Source: Candidatus Gastranaerophilales bacterium
GTDB taxonomy: Bacteria; Cyanobacteriota; Vampirovibrionia; Gastranaerophilales; Gastranaerophilaceae
Assembly: GCA_944326485.1 (NCBI GenBank)
Contig: CALVED010000007.1
Location: 1-64,000, forward strand
DNA length: 64,000 nt
Reading direction: 5' to 3'
The position numbers were made by a program, and so were the translations under genes. Each line of letters opens with the position of its first letter. Position 1 is the stretch's first letter. Below are positions 38,089 through 45,027 of this stretch, piece after piece. The notes beneath the pieces are model-generated. The model was given only the letters and a program-made list of their open reading frames with translations, made no database searches and had not been told where the DNA came from.

Positions 38089-38101
38089 AATGGAGAATGA
38101 T

Positions 38102-39106
38102 ATGAAAACTATAATATTTTATGATATCAAACAATATGAAAGAGAATTTTTTGAGCAAGAACTATACGATAAGTTTAATGTCGAATATGAAGAGAGAGAA
38201 CTTACTTCTGAAACGGAGTTAAATTATATAGAAGAAAATGCAGAAATTATATCGGTTTTTACATCATCAAGACTTACTAAAGAAGTTCTTGAAAAATTTA
38301 AAAATTTGAAGTTGATACTAACTCGTTCTGTAGGATTTAGTCATATAGATGTAGAGTACTGTAATGAAAAAAATATATTAGTTGCGAATACCCCTCATTA
38401 CGGAGATTATACTGTAGCAGAATTTTCATTTGGAATATTACTTAATTTAATAAGAAGGATATGCTATGGGCAAAGTGAACTTCGGTCTGGCGATATGTAT
38501 CCGGAAACATTCGGAATGGAACTATATGATAAAACTATTGGAATTATAGGTACAGGGTCTATAGGCTCAAAAGCAATAAAAATAGCCAAAGGATTTTCAA
38601 TGAATGTTATTTGCTATGATGTAAATAAAAATTCAGAGTTGGAAAAAGAATTTAACGTTAAATATTCTGATATAGAAACTTTATGTAAATTGTCAGATAT
38701 AATAACCTTGCATGCTCCTTTAAATACAGCTTCATATCATATTATAAATAAAGAAAAAATCTCATTAATGAAAGAAGATGTAATTATAGTAAATACAGCA
38801 AGAGGAGAATTGATAGATACCGAAGCATTGTATGAAGCACTTTTAGATAAAAAAATAAAAGGTGCAGCATTAGATGTATTAGAATTTGAGGAGATAATAT
38901 CAAATAAACGGCCGGGAGATAACATAAATTTAAGAAACTTAAGAGTTTCTTTAATAAATAATAAACTTTTGAATTTAGATAATGTAATAGCTACTCCACA
39001 TATTGCTTATGATACAAAAGAAGCTGTAAATAGAATCTTAACCACAACATTGGAAAACTTATATCAGTTTATTAATAATAAAATTTTGACAAATATAGTA
39101 AATTAA
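38102..39106 (+). CDS. D-2-hydroxyacid (D-lactate type) dehydrogenase
   Basis: A 334-residue NAD-dependent 2-hydroxyacid dehydrogenase, most like D-lactate dehydrogenase. The Rossmann motif is GIIGTGSIGSKAIKIAKGF. LTRSVGFSHIDVEYC, NTARGELIDTEAL with the catalytic arginine, and ATPHIAYDTKEA with the catalytic histidine are intact. It would reduce pyruvate or a related keto acid during fermentation. The start at 38102 is chosen for GGAGA upstream rather than the ATG at 38078, which lies in the decayed repeat. Confidence 0.87.
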   Translation: MKTIIFYDIKQYEREFFEQELYDKFNVEYEERELTSETELNYIEENAEIISVFTSSRLTKEVLEKFKNLKLILTRSVGFSHIDVEYCNEKNILVANTPHYGDYTVAEFSFGILLNLIRRICYGQSELRSGDMYPETFGMELYDKTIGIIGTGSIGSKAIKIAKGFSMNVICYDVNKNSELEKEFNVKYSDIETLCKLSDIITLHAPLNTASYHIINKEKISLMKEDVIIVNTARGELIDTEALYEALLDKKIKGAALDVLEFEEIISNKRPGDNINLRNLRVSLINNKLLNLDNVIATPHIAYDTKEAVNRILTTTLENLYQFINNKILTNIVN

Positions 39107-39112
39107 ACAAGC

Positions 39113-39152
39113 AAAAAAAATGCAAGTTTAAAATAAGATTTAAGAACTTGCA
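39113..39152 (-). terminator. Hairpin with minus-strand T-tract
   Basis: TGCAAGTT / AACTTGCA stem with eight A residues on its left, so the terminator-like T-run appears only on the minus strand. No minus-strand gene is seen to the right. Confidence 0.45.
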
Positions 39153-39353
39153 ATATTTACACTAGCCGAAACATTAATAACAAATATATTATACAACGTT
39201 TTATTAATTTCGTAAAGTATACGGTTCTATATTTAAAAGTATATTATTAAAAAGTTAATAAATATTTACAATAAATTTTTAAGATATGTTTAAATACTTG
39301 TAATAATAATCAATTTATCGGATAATTTCATTGTAGTTAAGCGAGGTGGCAAT

Positions 39354-40370
39354 ATGAGAAAACCGGTAATTGGAGTATTGGGAGCTACGGGAGTAGTTGG
39401 TAGAAACATTTTAAAAATATTAGAAGAAGATAATGTTGTATTTGAAGATATAAAATTTCTTGCTAGTAAAAAAAGTGCCGGAAAAGAAATTGAATTTAAA
39501 GGAAAAAAATATACAGTAATAGAAGCAACTCCAGATGCATTTGAAGGAATAAATATAGTTTTAGCATCTGCCGGTGGTTCAACAAGTTTAGCATTGGCAC
39601 CAGAAGCAGTAAAAAGAGGTGCTGTATATATTGATAATTCAAGTGCATTTAGAATGGAAAAAGATGTTCCATTAGTAATTGCAGGGGTAAATGATGAAGA
39701 TATCAAAAAACATAAAGGCATAATAGCTAATCCGAATTGTTCTACTTCTCAATTAATGTTAGTATTAAAACCTTTACATGATTATGCTGTGATAAAAAGA
39801 ATGATTGTAAGTACATATCAATCTGTATCTGGAGCAGGGCTCGCTGCAATAAATGAATTAAAGGAAAATACTATTGCAGTAAATGACAATAAACCTTTTG
39901 AAAATAAAGTATTTAAGAAACCAATAGCATATAATTGCATTCCTCAAATTGATGTATTTTGCGATAATGGTTATACAAAAGAGGAGATGAAGGTTACAAA
40001 TGAAACAAGAAAGATTTTACATTTAGACCCAAATACTCCTATTTCTTGTACAGCAGTTAGAGTTCCGGTTTTTGTAGGACATTCAGAAGCAGTAACAGTT
40101 GAATTTGAAAAAAATATAACACCTGAAAAAGCAAGAGAAATTTTAGAAAATGCTTGGGGCGTAGAAGTTATAGATGATACAGCAAATTATGAATTTCCGA
40201 CAGCTGTAATGGCTGCAGGAAAGAACCCTGTATATGTAGGAAGAATAAGAAAAGATATAGCATTTGATAATGCAATATCTTTTTGGTGCGTGGCTGATAA
40301 TTTAAGAATAGGTGCAGCATTAAATACAGTAAGAATTGCTGAAAAAGTTATAGAAATGCAAGTTTTTTAA
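39354..40370 (+). CDS. asd: Aspartate-semialdehyde dehydrogenase
   Basis: A 338-residue enzyme reducing aspartyl phosphate to the semialdehyde for lysine, diaminopimelate, threonine and methionine synthesis. GVLGATGVVGRNILKIL is the NADP-binding motif, and IANPNCSTSQLMLVLKPL holds the catalytic cysteine. STYQSVSGAG and PVFVGHSEAV follow. GAGGTGG precedes the ATG. dapA follows by about 9 bases: a peptidoglycan/lysine precursor pair. Confidence 0.97.
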   Translation: MRKPVIGVLGATGVVGRNILKILEEDNVVFEDIKFLASKKSAGKEIEFKGKKYTVIEATPDAFEGINIVLASAGGSTSLALAPEAVKRGAVYIDNSSAFRMEKDVPLVIAGVNDEDIKKHKGIIANPNCSTSQLMLVLKPLHDYAVIKRMIVSTYQSVSGAGLAAINELKENTIAVNDNKPFENKVFKKPIAYNCIPQIDVFCDNGYTKEEMKVTNETRKILHLDPNTPISCTAVRVPVFVGHSEAVTVEFEKNITPEKAREILENAWGVEVIDDTANYEFPTAVMAAGKNPVYVGRIRKDIAFDNAISFWCVADNLRIGAALNTVRIAEKVIEMQVF

Positions 40371-40379
40371 GAGGTGAAT

Positions 40380-41279
40380 ATGAGTATAAGATATAATGCC
40401 GGGGAAGTTATTACGGCAATGGTTACACCATTTAACGATGACTTAAGTATTGATTATCCTGCTTTAGAAAAACTAATTAATCATTTAATAGATACCGGAA
40501 GTGATGCTATCTTAGTAGCAGGTACAACGGGTGAAACTCCTACTTTATCACACGAAGAAGAAGCAGAGATGTTTTATTATGTTAAAAAAATAGTAAATGG
40601 CAGGGTAAAAGTTATAATGGGAGCAGGCTCTAATTCTACTCAGACTGCTGTTGAATCTTCAAAAAAAGCAAAAGAACTGGGTGCTGATGCTATATTAACT
40701 GTAGTACCTTATTATAATAAACCATCTCAAAAAGGAATGTATGAACATTTTTCAAGTATTGCCAAATCTGTGGATTTACCTATAATTTTATATAATATTC
40801 CTGGACGAACAGGTGTTAATATGCAACCTGCAACAATTGCAAAACTTGCAAAAGAGTTTCAGAATATTGTTGCTGTAAAACAAAGTAATTCTGATTTAGA
40901 TTTAATAAGTGATATAAAATTATTATCTCCTGAGGATTTTATTATATATTCCGGTGATGATAGTTTAACAATACCTATGATGTCATTAGGTGCTCATGGA
41001 GTAATAAGTGTTGCATCTCATATAGTAGGTAATGATTTAAAAAAGATGGTAAAAGCTTTTAAATCTGGTAAGAATGAAGAAGCTCTAAAATTACATTTAA
41101 AATTATATCCTCTATTTAGAAAATTATTTATGGCACCAAATCCTGTACCGGTAAAAGCGGCGCTTAATCATATAGGAATTATTAAGGAATATGTCAGAAA
41201 ACCTTTAGTAGTCTTAGATGAGGAAGAAAAAAAAGAATTATTTTCAGTATTAGACAAATGTACAGGTGCAGTAAAATAA
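40380..41279 (+). CDS. dapA: 4-hydroxy-tetrahydrodipicolinate synthase
   Basis: A 299-residue TIM-barrel aldolase condensing pyruvate with aspartate semialdehyde. AGTTGETPTLSHEEE, YYNKPSQKGMYEHF, YNIPGRTGVNM and the Schiff-base lysine in NIVAVKQSNSD are visible. The start at 40380 has AAGAGG at a good distance; a GTG two codons upstream is less likely. Second gene of the asd-dapA unit. Confidence 0.97.
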   Translation: MSIRYNAGEVITAMVTPFNDDLSIDYPALEKLINHLIDTGSDAILVAGTTGETPTLSHEEEAEMFYYVKKIVNGRVKVIMGAGSNSTQTAVESSKKAKELGADAILTVVPYYNKPSQKGMYEHFSSIAKSVDLPIILYNIPGRTGVNMQPATIAKLAKEFQNIVAVKQSNSDLDLISDIKLLSPEDFIIYSGDDSLTIPMMSLGAHGVISVASHIVGNDLKKMVKAFKSGKNEEALKLHLKLYPLFRKLFMAPNPVPVKAALNHIGIIKEYVRKPLVVLDEEEKKELFSVLDKCTGAVK

Positions 41280-41296
41280 TGTTGGAGTTCTGATAG

Positions 41297-42040
41297 TTGG
41301 ATATCACTAACAATAAATTACAAAAAAAAAGAAAGGGTAATACTTTATCTGAAACACTTATTGCCCTTGTTATAGTTGGTGTTATTTTTACAATTAGTAT
41401 GGGGACAATAGTCGCTGATTATAATAAAAATCAGACTGTTGTTCGCTTAAAGAAAATGTATTCAACATTTTCAAATGCTATTACTGCTTCAATTGCAAAA
41501 AATGGAGCTCCAGATGATTGGTATATGGAAGAAGGTTTAAGCGAGAAGGGTTCATATTTACTATTTGAACAATATATTAAACCTTTTTTGGTTTTATCCA
41601 GAGATTGTAAAACTTCAACAGTAGATCAATGTAATTATACATTTAAAGAGCTAAATGGAACAGAAAAAGCTTTGAATTCTAAATGGACAAGATTCTTTTT
41701 AAATGATGGCGCATTTATAGCTATGCAATCTTCTGCTGATGAAAATTATAAAGTTATATATTTCTATATAGATACAAATGGAAAAAAACGTTTAAATGTT
41801 GTTGCAAGAGATATTTTTATGTTTGAGTATTGGATAAGAAATAATGATCATCCAGAGTATGAAGGAAAACTTTTGCCATACGGGCATGAATATACAAGAG
41901 AACAATTAATGTCTACATCTAATGATAATAATTGTAATAAAACAAAAAATGGAAATTATTGTGCAGCATTAATTATTAATGATAATTGGCAAATAATAAA
42001 AGGATATCCTTGGGCACAAGCTAGATATGTTGTTCAATAA
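41297..42040 (+). CDS. Prepilin-type (type IV pilin/pseudopilin-like) protein
   Basis: A 247-residue protein with a type IV prepilin leader: basic KKRKG, then cleavage before NTLSETLIALVIVGVIFTI, with glutamate at +5 and a hydrophobic helix. The remaining domain is polar, with cysteine pairs (CKTSTVDQC and CNKTKNGNYC) that could form disulfide loops. Likely exported and assembled by a type IV pilus or type II secretion-like machine, none of which is in the window. The start is a TTG at 41297 with TTGGAG upstream. A full repeat copy starts one base after its stop. Confidence 0.8.
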   Translation: MDITNNKLQKKRKGNTLSETLIALVIVGVIFTISMGTIVADYNKNQTVVRLKKMYSTFSNAITASIAKNGAPDDWYMEEGLSEKGSYLLFEQYIKPFLVLSRDCKTSTVDQCNYTFKELNGTEKALNSKWTRFFLNDGAFIAMQSSADENYKVIYFYIDTNGKKRLNVVARDIFMFEYWIRNNDHPEYEGKLLPYGHEYTREQLMSTSNDNNCNKTKNGNYCAALIINDNWQIIKGYPWAQARYVVQ

Positions 42041-42041
42041 A

Positions 42042-42231
42042 TTGTCCGAGAAAAAATTCACGATAAGCTGAAAGTGTGAGTGAATTTTTTTTACAAAACG
42101 AACCAAAAACTTTGTTTTTGAGTGAGCTTGTATCCGTAGTGAAACGCAGGTGAGTGGCGTTTTCAAAAGGTGAGTACTTTGTTAGCGAGGATGAACTCTG
42201 TAACAAAGTGCGATACTAGATTAAATAAGAA
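42042..42231 (+). repeat. Full copy 1 of the GTGAG multi-hairpin repeat (190 bp)
   Basis: Runs from TTGTCCGAG to CTAGATTAAATAAGAA. It contains four consecutive inverted repeats: AAAAATTCAC/GTGAATTTTT, CAAAAAC/GTTTTTG, GAAACGC/GCGTTTTC and ACTTTGTTA/TAACAAAGT. A GTGAG (or GAGTGAG) motif lies beside each. Nearly identical to the copy at 43128-43317. No transposase and no coding function are evident. Lies immediately 3' of the prepilin gene and 3' of kdsA. Confidence 0.9.
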
Positions 42232-42236
42232 AATAA

Positions 42237-43058
42237 TTAATTATTATTTACTAACTTAAAAATATCATTGCAAATTCTAAAAATATCTTTTGCTTGTTCA
42301 AAATTAATCATATTAGGTCCATCACATAATGCTGAATCCGGATCAGGATGAACTTCAAAAAATAAACCGTTTGCACCTGCAGCAACAGCCGATTTGGCTA
42401 AAATTGGTACAAATTTTCTTTCTCCACCAGAACTTTCTCCACAGCCTCCTGGTAATTGTACGCTGTGAGTCGCATCAAATATAACAGGATATCCCATTTC
42501 CTGTATTATAGGAATTGCTCTCATATCAGAGACAAGATTGTTATATCCGAAAGTTACGCCTCTATCTGTAATTGTTATTTGATTATTACCTGATTCTATT
42601 ACTTTATTTGCAATAGATCTCATTTGTGAAGGTGCTAAAAATTGCCCTTTCTTTATATTAATAATCTTATTTGTTTTTGCGGCAGCAACAAGTAAATCTG
42701 TTTGTCTGCATAAGAAAGCAGGGATTTGTATTATATCTGCAACTTCTGCTGCAATAGATGCTTCACAAGGATTGTGAATATCTGTTACTATAGGAACATT
42801 AAACTCTTTTTTAACATCAGCAAGTAAAGAAAGTCCTTTTTCTATTCCTAGTCCTCTATAAGAATTTATAGAACTTCTGTTTGCTTTATCATAAGAAGCT
42901 TTAAAAACATAATTAATATCTAATTTATTTGTCAGTTCTTTCAAAAAATCAGCTGTTTTAAATAGGATATCTTTTGATTCAATTGAGCAAGGACCTGCTA
43001 AAATAGTTAATTTATTTCCTCCGATTATAAAATTATTTAAATTTACGGAATTAACCAT
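42237..43058 (-). CDS. kdsA: 3-deoxy-8-phosphooctulonate synthase (KDO-8-P synthase)
   Basis: A 273-residue enzyme condensing PEP with arabinose 5-phosphate to KDO-8-phosphate for lipopolysaccharide. ILAGPCSIES, FKASYDKANRSSINSYRG, VTDIHNP and FDATHSVQLPGG are family motifs. The Cys in AGPCSIES marks the metal-dependent class (E. coli has Asn there). TAGGAGG precedes the ATG. The gene lies alone between two direct copies of the 190-bp repeat (42042-42231 and 43128-43317). It shows that the organism makes KDO and hence LPS. Confidence 0.96.
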   Translation of the reverse strand: MVNSVNLNNFIIGGNKLTILAGPCSIESKDILFKTADFLKELTNKLDINYVFKASYDKANRSSINSYRGLGIEKGLSLLADVKKEFNVPIVTDIHNPCEASIAAEVADIIQIPAFLCRQTDLLVAAAKTNKIINIKKGQFLAPSQMRSIANKVIESGNNQITITDRGVTFGYNNLVSDMRAIPIIQEMGYPVIFDATHSVQLPGGCGESSGGERKFVPILAKSAVAAGANGLFFEVHPDPDSALCDGPNMINFEQAKDIFRICNDIFKLVNNN

Positions 43059-43127
43059 TTTATTGCCCTCCTATTTATATAAAAATATTACAAAAAAAAA
43101 TATTATTACACAAGAATTTAGAGTAGT

Positions 43128-43317
43128 TTGTCCGAGAAAAAATTCATGATAAGCTGAAAATGTGAGTGAATTTTTTTTACAAAACGAACCAAAAACTTTG
43201 TTTTTGAGTGAGCTTGTATCCGTAGTGAAACGCAGGTGAGTGGCGTTTTCAAAAGGTGAGTACTTTGTTAGCGAGGATGAACTCAGTAACAAAGTGCGAT
43301 ACTAGATTAAATAAGAA
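43128..43317 (+). repeat. Full copy 2 of the GTGAG multi-hairpin repeat (190 bp)
   Basis: Matches copy 1 except at about three positions: C to T in the first left arm (still a possible G-U pair), G to A in the first loop, and T to A in the last loop. Same orientation as copy 1, 1086 bp away start to start. Lies between the divergent kdsA and GAPDH genes. Confidence 0.9.
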
Positions 43318-43381
43318 GTAGGGTAAACTTATTAAATTGAATTGTTAAATAAACAGTTTATTTAATATTGCTTAATCATGG

Positions 43382-43410
43382 TTAACAAAAAACTTTATTA
43401 AGGATATAAT
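43382..43410 (+). promoter_or_regulatory. Sigma-70 promoter of the GAPDH gene
   Basis: TTAACA (43382-43387), exactly 17 bases, then TATAAT (43405-43410), 35 bases before the ATG. AGGAGA ribosome site at 43435-43440. Confidence 0.7.
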
Positions 43411-43445
43411 ATAAATTGGTCTATAAATATATTTAGGAGAGAAAA

Positions 43446-44693
43446 ATGAAGATTTCTGCAATTCAGGGTCCTTCGTATGCTTTTCGTGGCATTGAAAAAA
43501 AGGACAATAAAAATTACTCAAACTTTGCAATTAATGGGGCAGGTAGCGGTATAGGCAAGAATATGCTTAGACAATATTTACTTGCAAAATTTGCAGCAAA
43601 AGGCGTTTGGAGCAAATGGGATGAACTTTCACGTATTTATTCAAAACAAAATTTAGTTATTTTAAATATGGGATCTATGGGATTAAAAGGTGATAAAAAA
43701 ATAGCAGACTTAGATGATAAAGTTATTCTTGAACAAATTAAGCACGGAAATGTACTTGGAGATCTTCCTGATTCTATAAAACTTAGTATCGCAAGAGAAG
43801 GAGAAAAAGACGATATTAAAGATACAAGGGAAGTTTTTCTTATTGCTGAGTCAGAAAGAGGACGAGAAAAAATAAAACTTGAAGCAACAAGAGATCCAAT
43901 AACTTGGTCTCAATATAATGCTCAAATAGTTGTAGATACTACGGGTGCCAATACAACAAAAGAAAAATTACAAAAACATTTGGGTGGAACTGTAAAATAT
44001 GCTGTTTTATCTGCTCCTTCAAAAAATTCAGATATGCTTACAATTGTTCCGGGAGTAAATAATGAAAGATTAAAAGATATTGATGAAAATGGAAATGTTG
44101 TATCTGCTGCCAGTTGTACTACAACTTGTGTTGCACCATATATAAAATTATTTGAAAATGAATTTGGCATAGAAAGTGGTTTTATTGATACTACACATGC
44201 TGCTACCGGATCACAAAATATTGCAGATAAGGCAAATGCCGGTGCTGAATCAAAAAATAGAGGTACTATTGATGCAATGATTCCTACATCAACAGGTGCG
44301 GCTAAAGCAATAGGGCTAGTTATAGATTCCAAAGAAGGCGGTAAAATTCCTTTAGATGGCATGGCAACAAGGGTGCCGACAGAAGATGGATCAATGGCTA
44401 TAATTACTCTAAAATTAAAACAAAAAACAACATTAGAAAGAATATATTCTACATTGGCAAAAGCTGAAATGAATCCTGAATATAAAAATTTGATAGCAAG
44501 AGCACCTTTAGGTTCAACGTCTAGAGATGTTGTAAATAGGATAGAAAGCGGTCTTTATATTCCTGAAGCTATAAAATTAACAAATGGTGATTTATTATCA
44601 ATAAAAGTATATTATGATAATGAATTTGGATATACGAGAAGTTTGGCAACCCTTACCGGTCAAATAGGCGAACATATAAGAGAATCAAAATAA
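43446..44693 (+). CDS. gap: Divergent glyceraldehyde-3-phosphate dehydrogenase with N-terminal extension
   Basis: A 415-residue GAPDH-like enzyme, about 80 residues longer than the usual 335. Active-site C224 lies in SAASCTTTC (usual SCTTNC) and the likely catalytic H251 in DTTHAATGSQN. RVPTEDGSMAIITLKL, YYDNEFGYTRSLATL and NRGTIDAMIPTSTGAAKAIG are family motifs. The N terminus MKISAIQGPSYAFRG is an added segment of the F-x-G type. The NAD-binding motif is NGAGSGIGKN rather than NGFGRIGR, and NMGSMG replaces the usual aspartate that binds the adenosine ribose. Glycolytic role likely; cofactor choice uncertain. Strong promoter and terminator. Confidence 0.88.
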   Translation: MKISAIQGPSYAFRGIEKKDNKNYSNFAINGAGSGIGKNMLRQYLLAKFAAKGVWSKWDELSRIYSKQNLVILNMGSMGLKGDKKIADLDDKVILEQIKHGNVLGDLPDSIKLSIAREGEKDDIKDTREVFLIAESERGREKIKLEATRDPITWSQYNAQIVVDTTGANTTKEKLQKHLGGTVKYAVLSAPSKNSDMLTIVPGVNNERLKDIDENGNVVSAASCTTTCVAPYIKLFENEFGIESGFIDTTHAATGSQNIADKANAGAESKNRGTIDAMIPTSTGAAKAIGLVIDSKEGGKIPLDGMATRVPTEDGSMAIITLKLKQKTTLERIYSTLAKAEMNPEYKNLIARAPLGSTSRDVVNRIESGLYIPEAIKLTNGDLLSIKVYYDNEFGYTRSLATLTGQIGEHIRESK

Positions 44694-44696
44694 AAA

Positions 44697-44731
44697 AATA
44701 AGCGGGATTGATTATTAATCCCGCTTATTTG
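44697..44731 (+). terminator. Intrinsic terminator of the GAPDH gene
   Basis: 13-bp stem AATAAGCGGGATT / AATCCCGCTTATT with a 7-base loop, followed by TTTGTAT. Confidence 0.85.
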
Positions 44732-44767
44732 TATAAAAATTTTTATTACCCATTATAAAATAAAAAA

Positions 44768-44839
<72 letters not shown>

Positions 44840-44916
44840 TTATCTATATTTTTATATTAACAAAAAAATTTTCATTGTAAATAGTTTTTTTAAAATAATT
44901 TATTTTCTTGTACAAA

Positions 44917-44989
44917 AGCTGATGAAGGGAATCGAACCCTTGACCTATTGATTACGAATCAATTGCTCTACCGACTGAGCTACATCAGC
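44917..44989 (-). tRNA. tRNA-Thr (CGT)
   Basis: 73-nt cloverleaf on the minus strand: acceptor GCTGATG / CATCAGC, D-arm AGCTCAGTCGGTAGAGC, anticodon arm ATTGA-TTCGTAA-TCAAT with anticodon CGT, T-arm GGGTTCGATTCCC. CCA is not encoded. Upstream of the tRNA-Asn on the same strand, 77 bases apart. Confidence 0.96.
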
Positions 44990-45027
44990 ATTGTACTAAT
45001 TATATTTTATATAATTCTTTTTATCAA

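Noticed and set aside
42021..43292. Minus-strand ORFs of 61-73 codons across repeat copies 1 and 2 with near-identical protein sequence
   Set aside because: The frame stays open in copy 3, but the similarity follows directly from the DNA repeat, there is no ribosome site, and changes are not biased to silent sites. Hairpin structure explains the sequence better.
42042..43317. Composite transposon around kdsA
   Set aside because: The flanking repeats encode no transposase, have no obvious terminal inverted repeats, and no target duplication is seen. Kept only as a direct-repeat observation.
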